Source of the DNA: Vibrio xiamenensis
GTDB taxonomy: Bacteria > Pseudomonadota > Gammaproteobacteria > Enterobacterales > Vibrionaceae
Reading direction: 5' to 3'
Assembly: GCF_900100015.1 (NCBI RefSeq)
Contig: NZ_FNDD01000025.1
Span: 1 to 64,000 of the forward strand
Length of the DNA: 64,000 nucleotides
A program made the translations under genes and the position numbers. The notes beneath the pieces were generated by a model. The model was not told the origin of the DNA and did not search any database. It worked only from the letters and a program-made list of their open reading frames with translations. Positions within the stretch are counted from its first letter, which is position 1. Every line of letters begins with the position of its first letter. Positions 17,538 to 26,661 of the stretch are shown piece by piece.

Positions 17538-17951
17538 TGTTGGATTGTTGAAAGTTAACGACACAGAGTTAACACAGAAACGTTCGCCCGTAGTCGGCGG
17601 TCCGTCTGGAAAAACGTGGCCAAGATGGCTGTCGCAAACTGCGCACCGGATCTCAATTCTCACCATTCCGTGACTTTGGTCTTCTAAGTAACGAATCGCT
17701 TGCGCTGTGATCGGCTTATCAAAACTTGGCCACCCACAACCTGAGTCATATTTGTCTTGTGAAGAGAAAAGTGGCGTATGACAGCAAGTGCATGAGTACA
17801 CGCCCGTTTCTTTATTGTGCAACAAAGTCCCACTATAGGGCGCTTCGGTTCCTTGTTGTCGACAGACTCGATATTGTTCCTCGGATAACTGCTCACGCCA
17901 GTCTTTATCTGACTTTACTACTTTATGCTCGTGACCTTCCACCGCGGGCAT
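17523..17951 (-). CDS. msrB: Peptide-methionine (R)-S-oxide reductase MsrB
   Basis: About 142-residue cytoplasmic repair enzyme that reduces methionine-R-sulfoxide. Two zinc-binding CxxC pairs (CTCC and CAVC), the core YDSGCGWPSF and the catalytic Cys in TGERFCVNSVS are present. The start is ambiguous: GTG 17966, ATG 17960, ATG 17951 and GTG 17942 are all in frame. AGGAG lies directly before ATG 17951 and ten bases before GTG 17942; the latter gives a length nearest E. coli MsrB. Divergent from gapA, as in E. coli. Confidence 0.93.
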   Translation of the reverse strand: MPAVEGHEHKVVKSDKDWREQLSEEQYRVCRQQGTEAPYSGTLLHNKETGVYSCTCCHTPLFSSQDKYDSGCGWPSFDKPITAQAIRYLEDQSHGMVRIEIRCAVCDSHLGHVFPDGPPTTGERFCVNSVSLTFNNPTKNGE

Positions 17952-17966
17952 TCTCCTCATTCTCAC

Positions 17967-18278
17967 TTTTTATATTCACTTTTTTAGGGAAAAACTTGCT
18001 AACATCACCCGATGTAGCACATACTTTCTCCCCATAACAGGGCGGGTAGATTCTACTCTATTTTTAGAGCTAACTCGCCCCTTATATTAGACTGGCGTAC
18101 AGTTTATCTTGCATTGAGCTCAAAAGATAACCACTTACTTATGAATGTGAAGAAAAAGCGTCGCTTTTTTTTGACTTTAAACAAGTTAAGTCAGATTATC
18201 GGTTGCAGATTTTTGCTGGGTTCTGTAATTTTACTACCAGTTATCTTTAATCAGAAATTAAGTTGTGGAGCAACTATA
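17967..18278. other. Divergent msrB / gapA intergenic region
   Basis: About 310 bp holding both promoters. A good sigma70-like gapA promoter is at 18171-18199. A short hairpin with a T-run lies at 18153-18172. An open frame continuous with gapA extends to about 18114, but it is not homologous to GapA proteins. Confidence 0.5.
18171..18199 (+). promoter_or_regulatory. Predicted sigma70 promoter of gapA
   Basis: TTGACT, a 17-base spacer and GATTAT; transcription would start near 18206, giving a ~70-nt leader to the gapA ATG at 18279. Confidence 0.5.
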
Positions 18279-19274
18279 ATGACTATCAAAGTAGGTATTA
18301 ACGGTTTTGGCCGTATCGGCCGTTTCGTATTCCGTGCAGCACAAGAACGTAACGACATCGAAGTTGTAGGTATTAACGATCTTATCGACGTAGACTACAT
18401 GGCTTACATGCTTAAGTACGACTCAACTCACGGCCGTTTCAACGGTACTGTTGAAGTTGAAGGCGGTAACCTAATCGTTAACGGTAAAACTGTACGTGTT
18501 ACTGCAGAGCGCAACCCTGAAGACCTTAAATGGGACGCAATCGGTGTTGACGTTGTTGCTGAAGCAACTGGTATCTTCCTAACTGACGAGACTGCACGTA
18601 AGCACATCACTGCTGGTGCGAAAAAAGTTGTTCTAACTGGTCCTTCTAAAGACGCAACTCCAATGTTCGTTAACGGCGTAAACTTCGACACTTACGCTGG
18701 TCAAGACATCGTTTCTAACGCTTCTTGTACTACTAACTGTCTAGCGCCTATCGCTAAAGTTCTTAACGACAACTTCGGTATCGAATCTGGTCTTATGACT
18801 ACAGTTCACGCAACTACAGCAACTCAAAAAACTGTAGATGGTCCTTCTGCTAAAGACTGGCGCGGTGGTCGTGGTGCTTCTCAAAACATCATCCCATCAT
18901 CAACTGGTGCTGCTAAAGCTGTAGGCGTTGTACTTCCAGAAGTAAACGGCAAACTAACTGGTATGGCTTTCCGCGTACCAACTGCTAACGTTTCTGTTGT
19001 TGACCTAACTGTTAACCTAGTAAACGGTGCTTCTTACGAAGCTATCTGTGCAGCGATGAAAGAAGCTTCTGAAGGTGCTCTAAAAGGCGTTCTAGGCTAC
19101 ACTGAAGACGCAGTTGTTTCTCAAGACTTCATCGGCGAAACTTGCACTTCAGTATTCGATGCTAAAGCTGGTATCGCACTAACTGACAAATTCGTTAAAG
19201 TTGTATCTTGGTACGACAACGAAATCGGTTACTCAAACAAAGTTCTAGACCTAATTGCTCACATCTCTAAATAA
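18279..19274 (+). CDS. gapA: Glyceraldehyde-3-phosphate dehydrogenase (type I)
   Basis: 331-residue glycolytic enzyme converting G3P, NAD+ and phosphate to 1,3-bisphosphoglycerate. The NAD-binding start IKVGINGFGRIGR and the active-site block SNASCTTNCLAP (catalytic Cys about 150) are clear; the length equals E. coli GapA. GTGGAG nine bases before the ATG sets the start. Codon use is strongly biased (GGT, AAC, CGT, CTA) relative to neighbours, the mark of a very highly expressed gene. Confidence 0.98.
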   Translation: MTIKVGINGFGRIGRFVFRAAQERNDIEVVGINDLIDVDYMAYMLKYDSTHGRFNGTVEVEGGNLIVNGKTVRVTAERNPEDLKWDAIGVDVVAEATGIFLTDETARKHITAGAKKVVLTGPSKDATPMFVNGVNFDTYAGQDIVSNASCTTNCLAPIAKVLNDNFGIESGLMTTVHATTATQKTVDGPSAKDWRGGRGASQNIIPSSTGAAKAVGVVLPEVNGKLTGMAFRVPTANVSVVDLTVNLVNGASYEAICAAMKEASEGALKGVLGYTEDAVVSQDFIGETCTSVFDAKAGIALTDKFVKVVSWYDNEIGYSNKVLDLIAHISK

Positions 19275-19301
19275 TGTAAGCTTTTAGCGAAGATATTTGT
19301 C

Positions 19302-19332
19302 AAAAAGGCGGCTCTTGAGTCGCCTTTTTTGT
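19302..19332 (+). terminator. Intrinsic terminator after gapA
   Basis: AAAAAGGCGGCTC/GAGTCGCCTTTTTT hairpin with T-run. Confidence 0.85.
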
Positions 19333-19449
19333 ATCTGTTTCCCTGTCATTTAAGTCGTTCGGCGGTCCTGACACATGTCATGCGCGGCACACGTCGCGAG
19401 CCCAATGTTGGTGATATATGTGCCTAGGTCCTGCCCCTAGGAGAACTCC

Positions 19450-20334
19450 ATGGATCTTTACTCTCTTCCCGCTGTAACTGCACTATCCGATTGCGTGACT
19501 ATCGTTGAGCATCAAGCCCTTAAAATAGTGCGTATCATTAGCCCTAAAGCTCGCGCGGCCATTGCCTTGCACGGCGCCCACCTACTCTCTTATCAACCAC
19601 AGAAACAATCCGAAATGATTTGGATGAGCGAAGCGGCGATTTTTGATGGCAAAGCAGCACTGCGTGGTGGCGTGCCGATTTGTTGGCCTTGGTTTGGCGG
19701 TCTCGCAGCGCCATCACACGGATTTGCCCGTACCAGTGAATGGCAGCTGGTTGAACATCGGGAAAACGAAAACGGCGTAATTGTATGTTTAGGCCTGAAA
19801 GACAGCGAAGCCACTCGCGCTATTTGGCCACACGCGTTCGCGCTGCGCCTCTGGGTAGAAATTGGTGACGAGCTGAAAATGACTTTAGAGATGGAAAACA
19901 CCGATACGACACCATGGCAGTTCTCCGCCGCGTTACATACTTACTTGAATATCGCCGACATTCACACCACCAGCGTCACTGGCATAGGCCCAAGCTACAT
20001 TGACAAACTGCAAAGTAATCAAGTGTGTCAAGGTGGCGAGACTCTAACGCTCACGGCGGGAATTGATCGTATTTATACTCAACCAGAAGCCGTGATTCAC
20101 GTTGAGGATCATAATCATCAGCGCACTTTGCAGATTAGCAATCAAGGCCATAACAGCGCGGTATTGTGGAATCCTTGGGCTAATGGCGCAGCCGCAATGA
20201 GTGACATGACAGACGATGGTTATCAAACCATGTTGTGCGTTGAATCGACCGTATTCAGCCCAAGTTTGCAAGAGGGTCAAACCCTAGCACCTGGCGAGAA
20301 ACATCAACTGGTCACGTGTATTGCACATTCATAA
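19450..20334 (+). CDS. yeaD: D-hexose-6-phosphate mutarotase YeaD
   Basis: 294-residue aldose-1-epimerase-fold protein interconverting alpha and beta anomers of hexose-6-phosphates. Family blocks are LHGAHLLSYQP, GGVPICWPWFG and SHGFARTSEW (an active-site His), with a catalytic Glu in CVESTVFSP near the C-terminus. AGGAG precedes the ATG. It follows gapA beyond a terminator, the same order as E. coli; an independent promoter in the 117-bp gap is likely. Confidence 0.94.
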   Translation: MDLYSLPAVTALSDCVTIVEHQALKIVRIISPKARAAIALHGAHLLSYQPQKQSEMIWMSEAAIFDGKAALRGGVPICWPWFGGLAAPSHGFARTSEWQLVEHRENENGVIVCLGLKDSEATRAIWPHAFALRLWVEIGDELKMTLEMENTDTTPWQFSAALHTYLNIADIHTTSVTGIGPSYIDKLQSNQVCQGGETLTLTAGIDRIYTQPEAVIHVEDHNHQRTLQISNQGHNSAVLWNPWANGAAAMSDMTDDGYQTMLCVESTVFSPSLQEGQTLAPGEKHQLVTCIAHS

Positions 20335-20341
20335 TTTGACG

Positions 20342-20376
20342 TTAACTTGAGTGGCCATACTCGCCACTCAAGTTAA
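20342..20376. repeat. Perfect 14-bp inverted repeat after yeaD
   Basis: TTAACTTGAGTGGC and its exact complement GCCACTCAAGTTAA, separated by 7 bases. No T-run follows on the plus strand, so it is a weak terminator at best; it may protect the yeaD 3' end or bind a protein. Confidence 0.7.
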
Positions 20377-20508
20377 AACTAAAGTTTATTTTATAAAATC
20401 AAATATTCATTAATAAGAATCAAATTTTAGTTTTATAAACCTTTGTAATATCTGGCATTCCAATCATAGATCCACTTGATAACCTCAAGTGTCTACTTAG
20501 GAATGAAA

Positions 20509-22545
20509 ATGATAAAAAAATATAATAATCAAAGCATCGCCTTTCAGCTCAAACTCGTTATTACACTGTGTTTGCTGATCGCGTTCACTTGTATTGCCAC
20601 ATTCGTCTATCGCAGCGCCTCACAACAAATGCTGCAAGCCACATTTAGTGAGCACCAATCAAAAATCAATGCGCTAGCGAAAACCATTTCCGGCCAATTT
20701 GATGCCTATTTAAAAAATGCCCAAGAACTCGAGTCAACCTTCAGTCACAGTTATTTAGAAGGTATTGAACAAAGCGATTCCTCTCTTAGCTTTCAAGGTG
20801 TTTCTCTTCGCGATCTCACCCTGGCGGGCAAAAGCCTAATTGGTGACACCAGTGTTGTAGATAAATTTACTCATGATACCGGCGCTGTCGCTACCTTATT
20901 CGCAAAGCAGGGCAACCGCTATATTCGCGTTTCGACATCATTGAAAGATCCCAATGGTCAGCGAGTGGTCGGCACTTATTTAGGTCACGATCATCCCGGT
21001 TTTTCTAAACTCAGCAACGGACAAGCGTTTTACGCGCAAGTTAAACTGTTTGGTAAGCGCTACATCACTTATTATTCGCCAATTAAGAACGCTCAAGGCG
21101 AAGTCTTTGCTCTCGCTTTTATTGGCTTACCAGTGCAACAAGCCACCGAAGATCTGTTCGCATCACTGGCGAGCATTCATTGGGGCGAAACGGGTTACAC
21201 CATTGTGGTGGATAACGCCACTGATAATTTAGGCCACTATCTACTGCATCCCACCAATAAAGAAACCGATCCTTCCATTCTGGAATTCACCGATGATCAA
21301 GGACGCAAACCATTTAACGCGGTATTTGAACAACATTCAGGCATGATCGAGTATTCGTTTGAATACCAAGGTCATCACGGCGAGAAATACCTGATTTTTG
21401 CCGACGTACCGGGCTGGAACTGGAAATTGCTCGGCGGCACCTTTATCTCTGAAGTCACCCAAAGCAGCCAACAGCTGCTCAAATTGATTACCCTGATCGC
21501 CGTCTCAATTGGCGTGGCGACCTTTGTAGTGCTAACGGTTTACCTGAGTAAAACGTTACAACCACTGACTCGACTGAACCACGACATGCAGCGTCTAAGT
21601 GAAGGAGAAGTGAGCCTAGAGCTTGTTTCTTATTCACAAAAAACCAATAACGAAATCATTAACTTGCAAAACGGCGTCGCCCACATGGCGAGTCGCTTAA
21701 ATCAGTTGGTTTCAGAGATCCGCGCCACTAGCGATGAAGTCGACGTCGATTCAACCGCCATGGCTGAAGATGCGGAAACCAACCTACTCCAAGCCCAAAA
21801 ACAGCAAGCGCAAGTGGAACAAGTTGTCACCGCGATTGAAGAGATGGCAACCTCCGCCCAGTCTGTTGCCCAGCAAGTTGAAACGATTGCTGATAACGTG
21901 CGCCAAACTAATGAGGAAACCCAAACCGGTTTGAGTGTGGTTGAAGATGTGTGCGTGGATATTGCCGAGCTTAATTCACAACTGGATCACTCAGCACTCG
22001 CCATCAACCAAGTCAGCATTGATAGCCAAAGTATTCAAACCGTCACAGAGATGATCAATGAAGTGGCTGAGCAAACCAATTTATTAGCCCTGAATGCGGC
22101 CATTGAAGCGGCGCGCGCAGGTGAGCAAGGGCGCGGTTTTGCCGTGGTTGCCGATGAAGTAAGAACTTTAGCGCATCGCACCCAGACCTCGGTTCAGGAC
22201 GTGGTAAACATCATCAACAAGCTGAAAGCCTCAACCGGTAATGCGGTCGATATGATGGAGCAAAGCCAACAACGCGCTAACCATGTTCTCGATAAAGCCC
22301 ATCAAGCAGGCGGTGTTTTAGAGTCGATAACCGACAACGTGCAGGCCATCGCTTTGCAAGCGGAAACCATTGCCGCAACCTGTGAGCAGCAAGCGCAAGT
22401 ATCACAAGACATCGCAGCAAGCACGGCGGCAATTAGCGAGTTAAATAAAGAGAGCCGTGATATTAGCGCGCAAACCTCAGCCAGCGCGACCGGATTACAG
22501 CTTAAGGCCAAAGCGCTCAAAGCCCAGGTCGATTTCTTCCATTGA
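20509..22545 (+). CDS. Methyl-accepting chemotaxis protein with periplasmic Cache sensor
   Basis: 678-residue transmembrane chemoreceptor. TM1 is about 15-35, the periplasmic sensor of Cache_3/Cache_2 type about 40-315, TM2 about 325-347, then HAMP (PLTRLNHDMQRLSEGE) and the cytoplasmic signalling domain with tip NLLALNAAIEAARAGE near 523. The C-terminus has no NWETF-type CheR/CheB tether. Ligand unknown. I start at the second of two close ATGs, seven bases after TAGGA. It stands alone between yeaD and rlmA; it would signal through the CheA/CheW array encoded at 51-57 kb. Confidence 0.93.
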   Translation: MIKKYNNQSIAFQLKLVITLCLLIAFTCIATFVYRSASQQMLQATFSEHQSKINALAKTISGQFDAYLKNAQELESTFSHSYLEGIEQSDSSLSFQGVSLRDLTLAGKSLIGDTSVVDKFTHDTGAVATLFAKQGNRYIRVSTSLKDPNGQRVVGTYLGHDHPGFSKLSNGQAFYAQVKLFGKRYITYYSPIKNAQGEVFALAFIGLPVQQATEDLFASLASIHWGETGYTIVVDNATDNLGHYLLHPTNKETDPSILEFTDDQGRKPFNAVFEQHSGMIEYSFEYQGHHGEKYLIFADVPGWNWKLLGGTFISEVTQSSQQLLKLITLIAVSIGVATFVVLTVYLSKTLQPLTRLNHDMQRLSEGEVSLELVSYSQKTNNEIINLQNGVAHMASRLNQLVSEIRATSDEVDVDSTAMAEDAETNLLQAQKQQAQVEQVVTAIEEMATSAQSVAQQVETIADNVRQTNEETQTGLSVVEDVCVDIAELNSQLDHSALAINQVSIDSQSIQTVTEMINEVAEQTNLLALNAAIEAARAGEQGRGFAVVADEVRTLAHRTQTSVQDVVNIINKLKASTGNAVDMMEQSQQRANHVLDKAHQAGGVLESITDNVQAIALQAETIAATCEQQAQVSQDIAASTAAISELNKESRDISAQTSASATGLQLKAKALKAQVDFFH

Positions 22546-22630
22546 TGCCCAGTTACTGTCACCAGTGACGTAGCATCCATAAGCCATTCTTGATAGACTC
22601 TCGACCTGATTTTGGGTCGAGGTCTATATC

Positions 22631-23452
22631 GTGTATCAATGTCCACTCTGTCACCAAGCGTTAGTGCGCCAGCAGCAAACTTACCGCTGTGAAAACAACC
22701 ATCAATTTGATGTTGCTAAAGAAGGCTACGTCAATCTGATGCCAGTGCATCACAAGCGCTCTAAAGACCCTGGTGATAATAAAGAGATGATGCAAGCACG
22801 GCGTCGATTCCTTGAAGGTCAGCATTATCAGCCTATGCAACAACGCGTTGCAGAACTGGCCGCAGAAAAGCTCGCCGGTAGTGCACATCGTTTGCTCGAT
22901 ATTGGTTGTGGTGAAGGCTATTACACCGATCAAATTCAACGCAGTTTAGCGGCGCAAAATCCACACACTCAAGTGTATGGATTGGATATCTCAAAAGTCG
23001 CTATCCGCTATGCCGCTAAACGCTACTTAAATTGTGAGTTCTTTGTCGCATCCAGCCATCGAGTGCCCTTAAGTGACGCCAGTTTAGACGCCATTGTACG
23101 TATTTACGCGCCCTGTAAGGCGCCTGAGCTGCAGCGCTGTTTAGATGAGAATGGTGTAGTTATTACGGTGACGCCCGCCGGTCGCCACCTCTACCAGTTG
23201 CGTGAAGAGATATACGACACAGTACGTCTACACGATGAAACCCCTGAATCGCTAGATGGCTTTGTCCTAGAGCACCAAGAGCGCCTGCACTATCCAATGC
23301 AACTATCTGATGGCGCTGCATTTGATCTTCTGCAAATGACGCCATTTGCGTGGAAAGCCAGTGATGAGTTGCGTGAAAAACTGCAATCGGCGCAAAGCTA
23401 TGCCTGCGAAGCCGATTTTATGCTGCGCGTTTACCGTAAAGTGGCGCAGTAG
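22631..23452 (+). CDS. rlmA: 23S rRNA (guanine(745)-N(1))-methyltransferase
   Basis: 273-residue SAM-dependent enzyme methylating G745 in helix 35 of 23S rRNA. An N-terminal zinc finger is formed by C4, C7, C20 and H24, followed by KEGYVNLMP and the SAM-binding motif LLDIGCGEGYYTD (about 93-105). The GTG start gives the expected N-terminus, with GAGG eight bases upstream. The last residues (CEADFMLRVYRKV) also match the family. Confidence 0.95.
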   Translation: MYQCPLCHQALVRQQQTYRCENNHQFDVAKEGYVNLMPVHHKRSKDPGDNKEMMQARRRFLEGQHYQPMQQRVAELAAEKLAGSAHRLLDIGCGEGYYTDQIQRSLAAQNPHTQVYGLDISKVAIRYAAKRYLNCEFFVASSHRVPLSDASLDAIVRIYAPCKAPELQRCLDENGVVITVTPAGRHLYQLREEIYDTVRLHDETPESLDGFVLEHQERLHYPMQLSDGAAFDLLQMTPFAWKASDELREKLQSAQSYACEADFMLRVYRKVAQ

Positions 23453-23748
23453 TTCGCCTGATTTCATCTCCTCGACGCAAAAACGCAAGTGGCAATCACT
23501 GCCGCTTGCTACCTTCGTATCAAATTTCTCCATTCAGCCAGTCAATCATTGATCTTCTATTCAAAAATACGCAAAACAAAACAAGCGCTTAAACTATAAC
23601 CAGCTCACAAAAATACCTCTCATCTCAGGCCTCACCTGCTTTGGGCGCAGTTCTTGCTTACTCAATTTTTGAACAAACGTGTGATTTTTTATCCAAGTTT
23701 CGACCCAAACTGCCGATACAGAATTTGTGATGTTAAAAGGAGATGAGT
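23453..23748. other. Intergenic region rlmA to the 120-aa gene
   Basis: About 296 bp. No terminator hairpin of note after rlmA and no gene on either strand that I can support; the downstream half presumably carries the promoter of the next gene. Confidence 0.4.
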
Positions 23749-24111
23749 ATGAACCCTGTAGGTATGGATTCGACTTCCGTGCTTTCACCACAGAAGGTCA
23801 AAGCTCAAACGCCCGAAAAAGCCGAATTGCAATCATCAGCCGCTCCGCTAAAACTGGAGCAAAACAAGGTAACCCTGTCTGCTGAAGGCAAAGCGCTACT
23901 CGCCGCGCTACAAGAAATCGAAAAAGAGAGCCAAGCCGCTGAGCCCAAAAAAGAGCGCAGTGTCGGTGACAAAGTAGAGTCATTTGCTCATGGTGCGCTC
24001 GGTATGGAGCACCCAGACAAGTTTAAAGAAGAGGAAGACACCTCTTATTCAGCGGGGCAATTTGTGTCCGCAGCGGCAACCATAGGCGGCATTTTGCTGG
24101 CAATCGCCTAA
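23749..24111 (+). CDS. Hypothetical protein, 120 aa
   Basis: Very likely translated: AAAAGGAG lies six bases before the ATG at 23749 (an ATG at 23743 is too close). The protein is Pro/Lys/Glu-rich and probably disordered to about residue 45, has a helical stretch VTLSAEGKALLAALQEIEKE, an acidic part, and ends in a hydrophobic segment SAAATIGGILLAIA that may insert in a membrane. The phrase VTLSAEGK resembles linkers in flagellar and anti-sigma-like small proteins, but I cannot assign a family. Confidence 0.65.
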   Translation: MNPVGMDSTSVLSPQKVKAQTPEKAELQSSAAPLKLEQNKVTLSAEGKALLAALQEIEKESQAAEPKKERSVGDKVESFAHGALGMEHPDKFKEEEDTSYSAGQFVSAAATIGGILLAIA

Positions 24112-24244
24112 TATCGAACGTAAAGTCATCACCCGTCTCAGCGCGCCCTTTTGATTAATTTTTTTTATGCTGAGAACAACAGTTTTGATTTGAGTCGTGA
24201 ATTTGCCGCGCACATAATGACCCACAGTTCAATACTGCTGGGTC

Positions 24245-24823
24245 TTGTACTTGAAATATCCAAATCTTTCGCGACTAAAAAATTCTGCGTCAAAACGAAT
24301 CTTCATCACAGGTGTGATTTTGCTATTCGTGACGACTGCACCGCTACTGCGATTACACAATGTCATGCCGTGGCCGAAAATGCCGCAATTCGCCCCACTG
24401 CTCATTGCGGTTGTCACTTTGCTGATCATTTCCTGGCGGCTCAAACACCATCAGCCTAATCGCTCGACTTCCCCAGCTACCTATAACGACACCACTAAGC
24501 CAAATCTTAATGCGCCTTGTCATGACACGCTTCGTTTACAGCGACTGCAAGCACGCCAGCAACAAGCAGAAAACCATCTCCAAGACGCACGTCGCCAGGT
24601 GTTTCGCATTAGAGCGCAAATAAGTCAGGTCGAACAACACAAGACCAATAGCCAACCAGATCACAGTCAGCTGATTAATTTAAAACAATCGTTATCAGAG
24701 GCATTAGAGCAGCTTGAACTTGCCCACCAACAACAATTAAAAACCATGCAAAAAGTGCAAGATGCCAAACTGAAAAACCAAGCAACTAAACACTACAGCC
24801 ACTGTTCAGTTCGGCGTAAATAG
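24245..24823 (+). CDS. Hypothetical membrane protein with coiled coil (start uncertain)
   Basis: Up to 192 residues with two predicted transmembrane segments (IFITGVILLFVTTAPLLRL and FAPLLIAVVTLLIISWRL), then a basic, Gln-rich coiled coil (about 95-185). No ATG is available near the expected N-terminus; the open frame starts with TTG at 24245 or 24251, and neither has a good ribosome site, so the start is uncertain or translation is weak. A strong terminator follows directly, supporting a real transcription unit. No recognised family. Confidence 0.5.
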   Translation: MYLKYPNLSRLKNSASKRIFITGVILLFVTTAPLLRLHNVMPWPKMPQFAPLLIAVVTLLIISWRLKHHQPNRSTSPATYNDTTKPNLNAPCHDTLRLQRLQARQQQAENHLQDARRQVFRIRAQISQVEQHKTNSQPDHSQLINLKQSLSEALEQLELAHQQQLKTMQKVQDAKLKNQATKHYSHCSVRRK

Positions 24824-24851
24824 ATGCGAAACACTCAACCCATTAAGCATT

Positions 24852-24879
24852 AAAAAAGCGCCTAATTAGGCGCTTTTTA
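24852..24879. terminator. Bidirectional intrinsic terminator
   Basis: AAAAAAGCGCCTAATTAGGCGCTTTTT, a symmetric hairpin between the plus-strand coiled-coil gene and convergent ycgN. Confidence 0.88.
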
Positions 24880-25314
24880 TCATTGTGGAAGATTGAGAAT
24901 ATGATCTTCCCAGTCAATCACGTCGATCTCGTACACGACTTTATTACGCACACTTTGCTGAGCTTCATGCATCGCATGTTTCGAGCCTGTGATCAACGGG
25001 TGCCATTCTGGCAGTGGTTCGCCTTCTGACAACAAGCGATAAGCGCAAGTATCCGGTAGCCAGTTGAACTCATCGATTTTGTCGCGCGTGAGTTTAAGGC
25101 ACTCCTCGTCAGATTCGAAGCGATTCGCGTAATCTTTACACGAACAAGTTTGGTCGTCTAACAAGCTACACGCGACATTGGTGTAGTAGACTTCGTCACT
25201 ATCTTCATCCATCAGCTTGTGTAAACAGCATTTCCCGCAGCCATCACATAGTGATTCCCACTCTTGCTCTGTCATCTGCTCTAATGTTTTACTTTGCCAA
25301 AATGGAATGCTCAT
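24880..25314 (-). CDS. ycgN: YcgN/UPF0260 cysteine-cluster protein
   Basis: 144-residue cytoplasmic protein of the zinc/iron-chelating cysteine-cluster family (UPF0260). The CDGCGKCCLHK motif at about 23-33 and later cysteines (CSLLDDQTCSCKDY) are the family's metal ligands. Function is unknown; E. coli YcgN is the closest named relative. It is transcribed divergently from another cysteine-cluster gene at 25453. Confidence 0.9.
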   Translation of the reverse strand: MSIPFWQSKTLEQMTEQEWESLCDGCGKCCLHKLMDEDSDEVYYTNVACSLLDDQTCSCKDYANRFESDEECLKLTRDKIDEFNWLPDTCAYRLLSEGEPLPEWHPLITGSKHAMHEAQQSVRNKVVYEIDVIDWEDHILNLPQ

Positions 25315-25452
25315 GGTCCGGCGCCTTTGTTAAACTCTGGGCAGCGTTTATACCCTGCTCAAACTCAAAGTTCAAGGGCAAAATTTGAGCTGTATCACAG
25401 CTTAATTTTTGATACTATCGCCACCCTTTCGTTGAATGTAGAAGCTGTTGTT

Positions 25453-25701
25453 ATGGATTGTCGCCTAGGCTGCGGAGCTTGCTGTATCGCCCCGAGCATT
25501 TCTTCCGCCATTCCTGGTATGCCAAATGGCAAGCCTGCTGGCGTGCGCTGCGTACAACTCGATGACAACAATCTATGCAAACTCTTTGGTCAAACTTCAC
25601 GCCCTAAAGTGTGCCATCAATTCAAAGCATGCCCAGATATCTGCGGCTCAACCAACCAGCAAGCGTTGATTAACATCACCGAGTTAGAACAAGTAACGTA
25701 A
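25453..25701 (+). CDS. YkgJ-family cysteine-cluster protein
   Basis: 82-residue protein with CRLGCGACCIAPS at the N-terminus and further cysteines at CVQLDDNNLCKLF, KVCHQF and CPDIC. This is the CxxxCxxCC-type metal-binding domain of the YkgJ family. The ATG at 25453 gives MDCRLGCGACC, the usual opening; a longer open frame to 25294 runs back into ycgN antisense and is not credible. Function unknown. Confidence 0.88.
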   Translation: MDCRLGCGACCIAPSISSAIPGMPNGKPAGVRCVQLDDNNLCKLFGQTSRPKVCHQFKACPDICGSTNQQALINITELEQVT

Positions 25702-25849
25702 GTTTTTTCCTATATTCACGCCACAAAAACAAGACGCTATTTCGTTTAATTTATCCATAGCTTAGTGTTGCATTTTTGAACCACGCAAAGCGACTCAATA
25801 TCCTCTATTGTTCAGCCAATCGTGATTGATCAAAGTAGGTAATTGGGCG

Positions 25850-26569
25850 ATGAATAAATATTTAGCAGAAGCTTTTGGCACGTTTTGGTTAGTGTTGGGT
25901 GGTTGTGGTAGCGCGGTGTTGGCCGCGGGTTTTCCTGAAGTAGGTATTGGTCTACTTGGTGTTTCTTTAGCTTTTGGCTTAACCGTGTTAACGATGGCCT
26001 TTGCGATTGGTCATGTCTCTGGCTGTCACTTAAACCCTGCCGTGACGATGGGCTTATGGGCTGGCGGTCGTTTCGAAAGTAAATATGTTCTGCCTTACAT
26101 CGTAGCTCAGGTGATTGGCGGCATTATTGCTGGCGGCGTCCTTTATCTTATCGCATCGGGTCAGGTTGGATTTGATGTAATGGGTTCAGGATTTGCAGCC
26201 AACGGCTATGGCATGCACTCACCGGGTCAATACTCTTTATCCGCTGTCGTGATCACCGAAGTTGTCATGACCATGATGTTCTTGATTGTGATTATGGGCG
26301 CAACCGATGAACGCGCACCTCAAGGTTTCGCGCCTATCGCGATCGGTTTGTGCTTAACACTGATTCACCTGATTAGCATTCCAGTGAGTAATACGTCAGT
26401 GAATCCAGCGCGTAGCACCGCTGTCGCTGTCTACGTGGGTGACTGGGCAGTATCACAACTGTGGCTATTTTGGGTAGCGCCAATTGTTGGAGGTATTCTT
26501 GGTGGCATCATCTATCGCAGTTTATTAGGTAAACGCGCCACTGAGCACAAGTCTCTCAACTTAGCGTAA
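25850..26569 (+). CDS. aqpZ: Aquaporin Z
   Basis: 239-residue water channel with six transmembrane helices and the two half-helix NPA motifs, HLNPAVTMG (NPA 62-64) and SVNPARSTA (185-187). The selectivity-filter residues of water-specific aquaporins, including a His in the fifth helix (near 173) and the Arg after the second NPA (188), are present, so water rather than glycerol is expected. The ATG at 25850 gives MNKYLAEAFGTFWLVLGGCG, matching E. coli AqpZ. Confidence 0.95.
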   Translation: MNKYLAEAFGTFWLVLGGCGSAVLAAGFPEVGIGLLGVSLAFGLTVLTMAFAIGHVSGCHLNPAVTMGLWAGGRFESKYVLPYIVAQVIGGIIAGGVLYLIASGQVGFDVMGSGFAANGYGMHSPGQYSLSAVVITEVVMTMMFLIVIMGATDERAPQGFAPIAIGLCLTLIHLISIPVSNTSVNPARSTAVAVYVGDWAVSQLWLFWVAPIVGGILGGIIYRSLLGKRATEHKSLNLA

Positions 26570-26634
26570 TCCGATAACACTCGATCCATTGGGAACATTC
26601 GGTCCGCTGAGAGCACTAGATTTATAGAGAAAAG

Positions 26635-26661
26635 AAAACCGCGCATCGGCGCGGTTTTTTT
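26635..26661. terminator. Terminator between aqpZ and recR
   Basis: AAACCGCGC-atcg-GCGCGGTTTTTTTT hairpin; the T-run is best on the plus strand and runs into the recR stop codon. Confidence 0.8.

Noticed and set aside
18114..18278. Open frame in phase with gapA extending it by 55 codons
   Set aside because: GapA has an invariant short N-terminus starting at 18279 with a Shine-Dalgarno sequence; the extension spans the predicted promoter.
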